Positions 44,915-53,356 of a DNA stretch of 64,000 nucleotides are shown here, in pieces; within the stretch, counting starts at the first letter, position 1; each line of letters starts with the position of its first letter. The stretch comes from Agromyces cerinus subsp. cerinus (GTDB lineage: Bacteria; Actinomycetota; Actinomycetes; Actinomycetales; Microbacteriaceae). The DNA is taken from NCBI RefSeq assembly GCF_900142065.1, contig NZ_FSRJ01000003.1, forward strand, positions 744,001 to 808,000, given 5' to 3'. A program made the translations under genes and the position numbers. Below the pieces are notes generated by a model, which made no database searches, was not told where the DNA came from, and saw only the letters and a program-made list of their open reading frames with translations.

Positions 44915-46102
44915 TCAGCGCGCCGCGAGGGCGTCGATGCCCTCGGGCGAGAGCACGTGGTGGATCGCGAGCATGCTCGCACCGAGCACCGCGGCGTTCT
45001 CGGCCGCGGCGGACGCCGCGATGACGAGGTGCTCGGTCGCCAGCGGCATCGAGCGCATGTAGACGACCTCGCGCACACCCGCGATGAGGTGTTCGCCGGC
45101 GCGCGCCATCGAGCCGCCGATCGCGACCACCGAGGGGTTCACGAGGCTGACGCAGGCGGTCAGCACCTCGCCGATGTCGCGGCCCGCCTGACGTACGGCC
45201 TGGATGGCGTCGATGTCGCCGTGCTTGACGAGCTCGACGACGTCGTTGCCCGTGTGGGCCTCGATGCCCTGCTCGCGCAGCGCCCGGGCGATGGCCGGAC
45301 CGGAGGCGAGGGCCTCGAGGCATCCGCGGTTGCCGCAGTGACAGGGCACGTCGCTGCCTCGCGCCACCCGCACGTGGCCGATGTCGCCCGCGATGCCCTG
45401 CGCGCCGCGCTGCAGCAGGCCGCCGGAGATGATGCCGGAGCCGATGCCCGTCGCGACCTTCACGAACATGAGGTGCTCGACCTGCGGCCAGGCCAGCGCG
45501 CGCTCGCCGAGGGCCATGATGTTCACGTCGTTGTCGACGAGCACGGGCACCTCGAGGTGCTGCTGCACCCAGCCCGGCACGTCGAAGCGGTCCCAGCCGG
45601 GCATGATCGGCGGGTTGACCGGGCGGCCCGTCGAGTGCTCGACCGGTCCGGGCACGCCGACGCCGATTGCGGCGAGCTCGTGCCGGTCGCGGCCGAGTCC
45701 GTCGATGAGGGCGAGTCCGGCGTCGACCATCCAACCGAGCACGGCCTCGGGCCCCTGTGCGATGTCGAGGGGTTCGCCGTGTTCGGCGAGCACGGTGCCG
45801 GCCAGGTCGGTCACGGCGACATTCGCGTGCGAGGCGCCGAGGTCGGCGGCGAGCACGATCCTCGCACCGGGGTTCAGGGCGAACTGCGACGGCGGCCTGC
45901 CGCCGGTGGAGGCGGCATCGGCCACGGGGGAGACGAGACCGAGTTCCATGAGTTCGTCGACGCGCGCGGCGATGGTGGAGCGGGCGAGGCCCGTGCTCGC
46001 GGCGAGCGAGGCGCGAGTACGCGGCGCCCCGTCGCGGAGCAGCTGGAAGAGCTCGCTCGCTCCTGAAGACCCGAGTGCCGAGCCTCGGCTGATGTCGACC
46101 AT
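44915..46102 (-). CDS. ROK family transcriptional regulator
   Basis: A 395-residue ROK-family repressor. The N-terminal winged helix (LFQLLRDGAPRTRASLAASTGLARSTIAARVDELMELGLVS) is followed by the ROK kinase-like domain: VLAADLGASHANVAVTD (ATP-binding type loop), IGVGVPGPVEHSTG, VLVDNDVNIMALGE and the zinc-binding CHCGNRGCLEAL motif with the three cysteines. The ATG at 46102 has no ribosome-binding site; the GTG seven codons upstream is an alternative. Divergent from the Gfo/Idh-ABC-epimerase cluster, so it likely represses it until a sugar binds. Confidence 0.9.
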   Translation of the reverse strand: MVDISRGSALGSSGASELFQLLRDGAPRTRASLAASTGLARSTIAARVDELMELGLVSPVADAASTGGRPPSQFALNPGARIVLAADLGASHANVAVTDLAGTVLAEHGEPLDIAQGPEAVLGWMVDAGLALIDGLGRDRHELAAIGVGVPGPVEHSTGRPVNPPIMPGWDRFDVPGWVQQHLEVPVLVDNDVNIMALGERALAWPQVEHLMFVKVATGIGSGIISGGLLQRGAQGIAGDIGHVRVARGSDVPCHCGNRGCLEALASGPAIARALREQGIEAHTGNDVVELVKHGDIDAIQAVRQAGRDIGEVLTACVSLVNPSVVAIGGSMARAGEHLIAGVREVVYMRSMPLATEHLVIAASAAAENAAVLGASMLAIHHVLSPEGIDALAAR

Positions 46103-46116
46103 GCACTGAGTAAAGC

Positions 46117-46139
46117 ACACCACCTTGTCTTGTTGGTGT
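46117..46139. promoter_or_regulatory. Candidate ROK operator
   Basis: ACACCA (46117-46122) and TGGTGT (46134-46139), perfect 6-bp inverted arms 11 bp apart, in the region between the divergent ROK and sugar genes. A second weaker inverted pair, CTTTTG and CAAAAG, spans 46167-46190. Either could bind the ROK protein. Confidence 0.5.
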
Positions 46140-46209
46140 ATCTCGAAGATGTAACGACTCCGGCAACTTTTGACGAAGGGCTAGCAAAAGGTGACCAAAG
46201 TGTGTCAGC

Positions 46210-47325
46210 ATGTCGACTATGACAACGGACGTCACCGCCCCAGCCCGCACGATGCGTGCCGGCTTCGTCGGTGGCGGGTTCATGGCCACCGTGCACTCCC
46301 GGGCCGCTCGCGCCGCCCGGGCCGAGCTGATCGGCGGTGCATCCTCCTCTGCCGCTCGTGCTCGCGACGCGGCGCAGCGCCTCGGATTCGCCACGGCCTT
46401 CGCCTCGCTCGACGAACTGCTCGCCGATCCCGACATCGACGTGGTGCACGTGTGCACGCCGAACGCGACGCACGCCGCGATCGCACGGGCGGCACTCGAG
46501 GCCGGCAAGCACGTGATCTGCGAGAAGCCGCTCGCGACCAATTCGACGGATGCCGCGGCGCTCGCCGCGCTGGCGGAAGCACGCGGTCTCGTGGCCGCCG
46601 TGCCGTTCGTCTACCGCTTCCACCCGATGGCACGCGAAGCAAGGGCCCGCATCGCCCGCGGCGAGACGGGTCGCCTCCTCAGCGTGCAGGGCAGCTACCT
46701 GCAGGACTGGCTCGCGGCGCCGCACGACGACGACTGGCGCGTCGACGCCGCGCTCGGCGGCCCCTCACGCGCGTTCGCCGACATCGGCTCGCACCTCGTC
46801 GACCTGCTCGAGTTCGTCGCGGGCGAGCGCATCACCAGGTTGAGCGCGAAGACGAGCACCGTCTACGAGGCCCGTGCCACGCACGACGACATCGCGACCG
46901 AAGACCTCGTCGCCGTCGTCGTCGAGCTGGCCTCGGGCGCCGTCGGCACCCTGCTCGTCTCGCAGGTCGCCCCCGGTCACAAGAACGGCCTCACGATCGA
47001 GCTCGCCGGCACCGATGCGAGCGTGCGCTTCGAGCAGGAGCGCCCCGACACCCTCTGGCTCGGCCGCACCGACGCCTCGAGGGTCATCGATCGCGACCCG
47101 GCGCGGCTCGCCCCCGACGCGGCCCGACTGTCGCTCGTGCCCGCGGGGCATCCGATGGGCTACCAGGACGCGTTCAACGCCTTCGTCGCCGACGCCTACG
47201 CGGCGATCGGCGGCGCGGCGCCCGAGGGACTGCCCCGATTCGACGATGGACTTCGCGCGGTGCGCGTGACGGAAGCAGTGCTCGCCTCAGCGGCGAGCGG
47301 CAGTTGGGTGGAGGTGGCGGCATGA
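46210..47325 (+). CDS. Gfo/Idh/MocA family oxidoreductase
   Basis: A 371-residue NAD(P)-dependent sugar-acid or polyol dehydrogenase. The nucleotide-binding motif is GFVGGGFMATVHSRA, the family lysine lies in HVICEKPLATN, and the C-terminal domain has FADIGSHLVDLLEFVAG. Its stop codon overlaps the ABC ATPase start by ATGA. Two ATG starts three codons apart are possible (46210 or 46219), and no ribosome-binding site is visible, so a leaderless transcript is possible. Probably oxidises the sugar or polyol taken up by the importer; inositol, psicose-like or allitol-type substrates would be consistent with the epimerases. Confidence 0.92.
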   Translation: MSTMTTDVTAPARTMRAGFVGGGFMATVHSRAARAARAELIGGASSSAARARDAAQRLGFATAFASLDELLADPDIDVVHVCTPNATHAAIARAALEAGKHVICEKPLATNSTDAAALAALAEARGLVAAVPFVYRFHPMAREARARIARGETGRLLSVQGSYLQDWLAAPHDDDWRVDAALGGPSRAFADIGSHLVDLLEFVAGERITRLSAKTSTVYEARATHDDIATEDLVAVVVELASGAVGTLLVSQVAPGHKNGLTIELAGTDASVRFEQERPDTLWLGRTDASRVIDRDPARLAPDAARLSLVPAGHPMGYQDAFNAFVADAYAAIGGAAPEGLPRFDDGLRAVRVTEAVLASAASGSWVEVAA

Positions 47326-48935
47326 CCGCGGAACAGCCGCAGGCACGGGCCGATCGCAGCGCGGTGCTCGACGGCGAGCCGGTGCTCGTCGCGACGGGCC
47401 TCGAGAAGTCGTTCTTCGGCGTCACCGTGCTGCGCGGGGTCGGCCTCACGCTCCACCCGGGCGAGGTGCACGGCCTCGTCGGCGAGAACGGCGCGGGCAA
47501 GTCGACGTTCATGAAGATCCTCGCGGGCGTCTACGAGCGCGACGCCGGCAGCATCACGCTCGGCGGCAGCGAGGTGGCGTTCACCCACCCCGTCCAGGCC
47601 GCGCACGCCGGGCTCGCCACGGTCTTCCAGGAGTTCAACCTCCTGCCCGAACGCACCGTCGCCCAGAACGTCTTCCTCGGCCGCGAGCCGAAGCGCCACG
47701 GTCTCGTCGACCGGAAGGCGATGCTCGCTGAGACCCGCGCGCTGCTGGCCGACCTCGGCATCGACACGATCGAGGCGGACGCCCCGGTGCGCACGCTCAC
47801 CGTCGCCGAGCAGCAGATCGTCGAGATCGTGAAGGCGCTCTCGGTCGATGCCCGGGTCATCCAGATGGACGAGCCGACCGCCGCGCTCGCCGACCACGAG
47901 GTCGAACTGCTCTACACGATCGTGCGCCGGCTCTCCGAGCGAGGGGTCGCGATCGTCTACGTGTCGCACCGCCTCAAGGAGATCTTCGACCTCTGCGACA
48001 CGATCACCGTGCTGAAGGACGGCGCGCTCGTCTCGAGCGGCCCGGCCGCCGAGCTCGACACCGACGAGCTCGTGCGCCGCATGGTCGGCCGCCCGATCTC
48101 CGCCTACTTCCCGGCCGCTGAGGCCGACACCGTCGTGGGCGAGCCGAGACTCGAGCTCCGCGGCGTCGGCAACGCCTACGTCGACGGCGTCGACCTCGAC
48201 CTCCGAGCCGGCGAGATCGTCGGCATCGCGGGCCTGCAGGGCTCGGGGCGCACCGAACTCGTCGAGGCGCTCTTCGGCATCGCCCCGTTCACCCGCGGCG
48301 AGCTGCGTCTCGACGGCCGGCCGGTGCACATGACCTCGGCGAGGCAGGCCGTGAAGGCGGGCATCGCCCTCATCACCGAGGACCGCAAGGCCCAGGGCCT
48401 CGCGCTGAACCAGTCGATCGGCGACAACGCGCTGCTCGTCATCCGCTCGGTCTTCGCACGACGCACCGGGCAGGCGCGGCGCGAACTGCCCGGCGTGCTC
48501 TCTTCGCTCGAGGTCTCCTCACGCGGCATCGACCAAGAGGTGCAGTACCTCTCGGGCGGCAACCAGCAGAAGGTCGTGCTCGCGAAGTGGCTCGCAACGA
48601 AACCGAAGGTCGTGCTGCTCGACGAGCCGACCCGCGGCATCGACGTCGGCGCGAAGGTCGCCGTCTACACGCTCATGCGACGGCTCGCGAAGGAAGGGGT
48701 CGCCATCCTCATGATCTCCTCGGAACTGCCTGAGGTCATCGGCATGTCGGACCGCATCGTGGTCATGCACGACGGTCGGGCCTCGGCCGAGCTCCCGGCG
48801 CGCAGCGATGAGGCCACGATCCTCTCGGCCGCCACCGGAACGCTCAGGGTCGGCGGCGCGAAGGTCGTCGGCACGGCCGATGCCCCCGGCCCGGATCCCG
48901 TGTCGGATGCCTCGAACGAGGAGGCCGGCCGATGA
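47322..48935 (+). CDS. Ribose-type sugar ABC transporter ATPase (RbsA-like)
   Basis: A 537-residue double ATPase. Domain 1 has Walker A GENGAGKSTFMKILAG, a weak signature (LTVAEQQIVEIVKAL) and IQMDEPTAALADHE; domain 2 has a degenerate Walker A (GLQGSGRTEL), signature LSGGNQQKVVLAKWL and VVLLDEPTRGIDVGAK, as in RbsA/MglA. GGAGG lies just before the ATG. It overlaps the upstream dehydrogenase and the downstream permease by ATGA each. A 40-residue C-terminal tail follows the last conserved region. Confidence 0.94.
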   Translation: MTAEQPQARADRSAVLDGEPVLVATGLEKSFFGVTVLRGVGLTLHPGEVHGLVGENGAGKSTFMKILAGVYERDAGSITLGGSEVAFTHPVQAAHAGLATVFQEFNLLPERTVAQNVFLGREPKRHGLVDRKAMLAETRALLADLGIDTIEADAPVRTLTVAEQQIVEIVKALSVDARVIQMDEPTAALADHEVELLYTIVRRLSERGVAIVYVSHRLKEIFDLCDTITVLKDGALVSSGPAAELDTDELVRRMVGRPISAYFPAAEADTVVGEPRLELRGVGNAYVDGVDLDLRAGEIVGIAGLQGSGRTELVEALFGIAPFTRGELRLDGRPVHMTSARQAVKAGIALITEDRKAQGLALNQSIGDNALLVIRSVFARRTGQARRELPGVLSSLEVSSRGIDQEVQYLSGGNQQKVVLAKWLATKPKVVLLDEPTRGIDVGAKVAVYTLMRRLAKEGVAILMISSELPEVIGMSDRIVVMHDGRASAELPARSDEATILSAATGTLRVGGAKVVGTADAPGPDPVSDASNEEAGR

Positions 48936-50014
48936 GCGCCGCCACCGCGACATCCGTTCGCCGCGGCCGTCGTCGCCGCCTCGACTCGAGCCTCATCGTG
49001 GGCATCGCCCTCGTCGGCGTCATCATCATCGGCGCGATCCTCGTCGCGAGCGTCGGGCGCAACTTCTTCAGTGCCGGCAACATCCGCGACATCCTCACCG
49101 GCATGAGCGTGCTCGGCTTCGTCGCGATCGGGCAGACCCTCGTGATCCTCTGCGCATCGCTCGACCTGTCGGTGCCCTACGTGATCAGCCTCTCGAGCCT
49201 CATCGCCGCCGATCTGATGGCCGGCAACCCCGCGAACATCCCGATCGCCGTGCTCGCCGTGCTCGTCGTCTCGGCGCTCATCGGGCTCGCGAACGGCCTC
49301 ATCGTCACGAAGCTCAAGGTCAACGGCTTCATCGCGACGCTCGGCACCGGGCTCATCATCAAGGGCTACCTCGACACGAACTACAAGGGCACGAGCGGCG
49401 AGGTGCCGTGGGAGTTCCAGCTGATCGGCGCGACCGGCATCGGGCCAGTGCCGGTGTCGACGCTCATCATGCTCGTGGTCGCCCTGGCCGGCGCGTTCTT
49501 CCTCGCCCGCACCCGCACCGGCAACCACATGTTCGCCGTCGGCGGCGACGAGCAGGTCGCGCGCCTCTCGGGCATCCGCACCGCGCGACCGGTCATCATC
49601 GCCCACGTGCTGTGCTCGATCACGGCGGCGCTCGCCGGTCTCCTGCTCGCGAGCCGGCTCGGCGTCGGCAGCCCCACCGTCGGCGTGCAGGGCGGCTACG
49701 ACCTGCTCTCGATCGCCGCGGTCGTGCTCGGCGGCACCCTGCTGATGGGCGGCCGCGGATCGATCTGGGGCACCATCGGCGGCGTCGCGATCTTCGCCGT
49801 GGTCGACAACGTGATGAGCGTCATGCAGGTCAACCCCTTCCTGAAGGACGTCGTGCGCGGCGTCGTCATCGTCGCGGCCGTCGCCGTCTACACGAGCCGT
49901 TCGCTCGACCGTCGCCGCCCGCGCTTCGGCACCGGTGCGGCGGAACCCGACAGACCCGATGATCGGAGCGCGCCGCCGCCGGCCGCCGCACGCGAGAAGG
50001 AGGCATCGGCATGA
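48932..50014 (+). CDS. Ribose-type sugar ABC transporter permease 1 (RbsC-like)
   Basis: A 360-residue permease of the branched-chain/ribose permease family with eight to ten membrane segments: IVGIALVGVIIIGAILVASVG, GFVAIGQTLVILCASLDLSVPYVISLSSL (the conserved G-x-x-x-DLSV motif) and KVNGFIATLGTGLIIKGY. The C-terminal 35 residues are hydrophilic. ATGA overlaps join it to the ATPase before and the second permease after. The two permeases probably form a heterodimeric channel. Confidence 0.92.
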   Translation: MSAATATSVRRGRRRRLDSSLIVGIALVGVIIIGAILVASVGRNFFSAGNIRDILTGMSVLGFVAIGQTLVILCASLDLSVPYVISLSSLIAADLMAGNPANIPIAVLAVLVVSALIGLANGLIVTKLKVNGFIATLGTGLIIKGYLDTNYKGTSGEVPWEFQLIGATGIGPVPVSTLIMLVVALAGAFFLARTRTGNHMFAVGGDEQVARLSGIRTARPVIIAHVLCSITAALAGLLLASRLGVGSPTVGVQGGYDLLSIAAVVLGGTLLMGGRGSIWGTIGGVAIFAVVDNVMSVMQVNPFLKDVVRGVVIVAAVAVYTSRSLDRRRPRFGTGAAEPDRPDDRSAPPPAAAREKEASA

Positions 50015-51183
50015 GCGCCGTGACCACCCCGCAGCCCACCGCCGGTGAGCGGGCCGCCGGCTTCGCCCGCACGCTCGTCAGCCCTCGGGGCGCGGTCTTC
50101 CTGCTCCTGATCGTGCTGCTCGTCGCGATCACCGTGCTGAACCCCTCGTTCGCCGAGCCGTCGCAGTTCATCCGCTTCGTGCAGCGCGTCGCTCCCGTCG
50201 CGATCGTGGCGATCGGGCAGTACTTCGTGATCGTCGGCGGCGAGTTCGACCTGTCCATGGGGTCGGTCGTGACGGCCCAGGTCGTGATCGCCGGCAACCT
50301 CATCGGTCAGGACGAATCGAAGTCGATTCCCGTGCTGCTCTTCATGCTCGCGTTCGGTGCGTTCATCGGGCTCGTCAACGGCCTCATCGTCACCCTGCTC
50401 AAGGTGCCGAGCTTCATCGCCACGCTCGGCATGATGCTCGCCCTGCTCGGCGCGACCCTCTACTGGACCGGCGGCGCCGCCACCGGCAACCCCGCCGACG
50501 GGTTCCGCGAGATCGGCCGCGGCGGCATCAGGGATCTGCCCGTCATCGAGATCCTGCCCTGGTCGGTCGTGGTGCTGGTCGTCGTGCTCCTCCTCGCGGT
50601 CTGGTTCGCCCGCCGCCCGTTCGGCCGCACGATCATCGCCCTCGGCGACAACCCCACGACCGTGCGGTACTCGGGTGCGCGCAGCTGGTGGGTGAAGACC
50701 TCGACCTTCATGATCTCCTCGCTCTCGGCGACCGTCGCCGGCGTGCTGCTCGTCGGCTACGCCGGCGTGCACCCGAGCGTCGGCCGCGGCTACGAGTTCA
50801 CCGCCATCACCGCGGTCGTGCTCGGCGGCGTCGTGCTCGGCGGCGGTCGCGGCTGGGTCGTCGCGGCGGCAGCCGGTGCCTTCGCCCTCGAGGCGCTCTT
50901 CACGCTGCTGAACTTCGCCGGGGTGCCCTCGACCTACCGCGACGCGGTGCAGGGCGCGATCATCATCCTCGCCGTGGCCTACGCCGCGACCACCGTTCGC
51001 GCCCGACGCAAGGGCCGCGCCCTCGAGGCGCCCGCACCCGAGATTTCGCCGACTCCGTCATCGGAGCCCGCGAGCCAGACTTCGCCGGCACCGGCGGAGG
51101 AGCAGGATGCCGCGGCATCCGCTCGCCCTGCACCCATTCCCTCGACGCAGAGGGCTGACAACGAAACCAAGGGAGGTTCGTGA
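50011..51183 (+). CDS. Ribose-type sugar ABC transporter permease 2
   Basis: A 390-residue permease homologous to the preceding one (QYFVIVGGEFDLSMGSVVTAQVVIAG carries the same EFDLS motif; VPSFIATLGMMLALLGATLYWTGGA). It ends in a long Pro/Ser/Glu-rich cytoplasmic tail of about 60 residues, not typical of RbsC. It overlaps permease 1 by ATGA; its stop and the start of the next gene form TGATG. Partner of permease 1 and the RbsA-like ATPase. Confidence 0.92.
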   Translation: MSAVTTPQPTAGERAAGFARTLVSPRGAVFLLLIVLLVAITVLNPSFAEPSQFIRFVQRVAPVAIVAIGQYFVIVGGEFDLSMGSVVTAQVVIAGNLIGQDESKSIPVLLFMLAFGAFIGLVNGLIVTLLKVPSFIATLGMMLALLGATLYWTGGAATGNPADGFREIGRGGIRDLPVIEILPWSVVVLVVVLLLAVWFARRPFGRTIIALGDNPTTVRYSGARSWWVKTSTFMISSLSATVAGVLLVGYAGVHPSVGRGYEFTAITAVVLGGVVLGGGRGWVVAAAAGAFALEALFTLLNFAGVPSTYRDAVQGAIIILAVAYAATTVRARRKGRALEAPAPEISPTPSSEPASQTSPAPAEEQDAAASARPAPIPSTQRADNETKGGS

Positions 51184-52388
51184 TGCGACGCAGGTATTCA
51201 GTGGCATCGGCCATGGTCGGCGCTCTCGCGCTCATCGCACTGGCCGGATGTACCACCGACCCCAACGTGGCCGCGCCGTCGGAAGACGCCGGAGCCACGG
51301 AGGAAGCGGTCGAGTGGTTCGACCAGGAGCTCTACGACAAGCAGTACGCCGAACGGTCCGTCGTGCCCGAGGGGCCCGAGGGGCAGCCGTGGCTGCAGTA
51401 CATCAACGCCGAGATGACCGACACGTCGGCCTACGCGGCCACCGGAGCGAAGAAGGCGTGCTTCGCGAACGCCTCGATCTCGAACCCCTGGCGGCAGACC
51501 GGCTGGATCACGATGAACGAGCAGCTGAAGGTCCTGCAGGAATCGGGGGCCATCTCCGAGATGGAGACCCGTGACGCGCAGGACTCGGATGACACGCAGA
51601 TCGCCGACATCGACTACTTCATCAATGAGGGCAACTGCGACATCTTCCTCATCTCGCCGAACTCCACGGCGGCCATGACCCCGGCCGTCGAGCGTGCGTG
51701 CGACACCGGCAAGCCCGTCGTGGTCTTCGACCGCGGCGTGCAGACCGACTGCCCCGTCACGTTCATCCACCCCATCGGCGGATTCGCGTGGGGCATCGAC
51801 ACGGCCGAGTTCCTCATCGAGGAGCTGGAGCCGGGTTCGAAGGTCGTCGCACTCCGGGTGCTCCCGGGCGTCGACGTGCTCGAGCAGCGCTGGGCCGCGG
51901 CCGAGAAGCTCTTCGGCGAGAACGACATCGAGGCGGTCGACTACTTCACTGGAGCCGACCCCGCCGAGATCAAGAAGATCATCTCCGACGAGCTCGCCAA
52001 GGGCGATGTCGACGGCATCTGGATGGACGCCGGTGACGGCGCCGTCGCCGCCATCGAGGCGTTCGAGGACGCCGGCGTCGACTACCCCGTCATGACGGGC
52101 GAAGACGAGATGAGCTTCCTGCGCAAGTGGAAGGAGACGGGTCTCACGGGTCTTGCACCGGTGTACTCCAACTTCCAGTGGCGCACGCCGCTGCTCGCCG
52201 CGCAGAAGATCTTCGCCGGCGAGGAGATCCCCAAGGAGTGGGTGCTCCCGCAGTCCCCGATCACCGCCGAAGAGGTCGACCAGTACCTCGAGGCGAACGA
52301 GGGCATGCCCGACGGCCACTACGCGAAGTTCGGCGGCGAAGACCTGCCGGGCTACCCGCAGATCTGGCAGGAGCGCGTGATCCCGTAA
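51183..52388 (+). CDS. Sugar-binding lipoprotein of the ribose-type importer (RbsB-like)
   Basis: A 401-residue periplasmic-binding protein family member (peripla_BP_4 type) with a signal VGALALIALAGC and lipobox cysteine near residue 23. It shows INEGNCDIFLISPNSTAAMTPAVERACDTGKPVVVFDRGVQTDC, with three cysteines that could pair, and the ligand-pocket residues of the ribose/galactose group (VFDRG). GGGAGG lies six bases before the ATG at 51183. It is longer than typical RbsB (about 300 residues). Unusually for such operons it comes after the permeases; the hairpin behind it probably raises its message stability. Confidence 0.92.
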   Translation: MRRRYSVASAMVGALALIALAGCTTDPNVAAPSEDAGATEEAVEWFDQELYDKQYAERSVVPEGPEGQPWLQYINAEMTDTSAYAATGAKKACFANASISNPWRQTGWITMNEQLKVLQESGAISEMETRDAQDSDDTQIADIDYFINEGNCDIFLISPNSTAAMTPAVERACDTGKPVVVFDRGVQTDCPVTFIHPIGGFAWGIDTAEFLIEELEPGSKVVALRVLPGVDVLEQRWAAAEKLFGENDIEAVDYFTGADPAEIKKIISDELAKGDVDGIWMDAGDGAVAAIEAFEDAGVDYPVMTGEDEMSFLRKWKETGLTGLAPVYSNFQWRTPLLAAQKIFAGEEIPKEWVLPQSPITAEEVDQYLEANEGMPDGHYAKFGGEDLPGYPQIWQERVIP

Positions 52389-52414
52389 CGGGTCAACGCT
52401 CGACCGCCTAATCT

Positions 52415-52451
52415 GGTCGGGCGGTGGCGGGTCACCCGCCACCGCCCGACC
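52415..52451 (+). terminator. Hairpin between the sugar-binding protein and epimerase genes
   Basis: Perfect 17-bp arms (52415-52431 and 52435-52451) closed by a 3-base loop, 27 bases after the binding-protein stop and 36 before the epimerase start. Either a partial terminator or an mRNA-stabilising stem that sets high expression of the binding protein relative to the epimerases. Confidence 0.75.
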
Positions 52452-52486
52452 GCACCGTTTCGACCGCACGCTCGCAAGGAGGCAGC

Positions 52487-53356
52487 ATGCGCCGCATCAT
52501 CGGCGTCAACACCTGGGTCTGGACCTCGCCGCTCGACGACGACTCGCTCGCCGAGCTCGCCGCCAAGGCCGCCGGCATGGGATTCGGTGCGATCGAACTG
52601 CCGGTCGAGACACCGGGCGACTGGTCGCCGGATGCCGCGGCCGAGGTGCTCCGCGAGCACCGGCTCGCCCCCGTGGTGATCGGCGCGATGGGCCCCGGGC
52701 GCAACCTGATCGCGGCCCCCGGCTCCGAGATCGTCGCCACCCAGAACTACCTCGTGCACTGCCTCGGCGTCGCCGAGCGGCTCGGCTCCCGCGTGGTCGC
52801 GGGCCCGTTCACGGCCGCCACCGGCCGCACCTGGCGCATGGACGCCGAGGAGCGCGCCGCCCGGTACCGCGAGCTGCAGGACAGCCTCCGCCCGGTCGTG
52901 CGTGCGGCGGAGCGCAGTGGCATCCGTCTCGCGATCGAGCCGCTGAACCGCTACGAGACGAGCCTCGTCAACACCGTCGAGCAGGCGCTCGAGGCGCTCG
53001 GGCCGCTCCTCGGGCCCTGCCTCGGCCTCGCCCTCGACAGCTACCACCTGAACATCGAGGAGCAGCGCGTCGGCGACGCGATCCGCCTCGCCGGGGAGCA
53101 CCTCGCCTACGTGCAGGTCTGCGGCAACGACCGCGGCGCGGTGGGCGACGACCACATCGACTGGCCGGCCTTCCTCGACGCCCTCGACGACGTGGGCTAC
53201 TCGGGACCGCTCGGCCTCGAGAGCTTCACGGGCGACAACGACACGATCGCGGTCGCCGCATCGGTGTGGCGGCCCCTCGCCGCATCGCAGGACGAACTGG
53301 CGGCACGGAGCATCCGCTACCTGACCGCCCTCCAAGACGAACGGGAGCGAGCATGA
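52487..53356 (+). CDS. Sugar isomerase/epimerase, TIM barrel (ketose 3-epimerase-like)
   Basis: A 289-residue xylose-isomerase-like TIM barrel of the D-psicose/D-tagatose 3-epimerase type. Metal and catalytic residues appear as RLAIEPLNRYETSLVNT (Glu), LALDSYHLNIEEQ (Asp, His), VQVCGNDRG and LGLESFTGD (second catalytic Glu). It starts at ATG 52487 after AAGGAGG. Its stop overlaps the next epimerase by ATGA. Acts on a keto-sugar, probably the one imported by this operon; the ROK regulator's ligand may be the same. Confidence 0.9.
   Translation: MRRIIGVNTWVWTSPLDDDSLAELAAKAAGMGFGAIELPVETPGDWSPDAAAEVLREHRLAPVVIGAMGPGRNLIAAPGSEIVATQNYLVHCLGVAERLGSRVVAGPFTAATGRTWRMDAEERAARYRELQDSLRPVVRAAERSGIRLAIEPLNRYETSLVNTVEQALEALGPLLGPCLGLALDSYHLNIEEQRVGDAIRLAGEHLAYVQVCGNDRGAVGDDHIDWPAFLDALDDVGYSGPLGLESFTGDNDTIAVAASVWRPLAASQDELAARSIRYLTALQDERERA

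Noticed and set aside
46191-48935. A single 914-codon open frame joining the Gfo/Idh region to the ABC ATPase
   Set aside because: The first 377 codons are an out-of-frame shadow of the Gfo/Idh gene; the ATPase begins at ATG 47322 with a ribosome-binding site and ATGA overlap.
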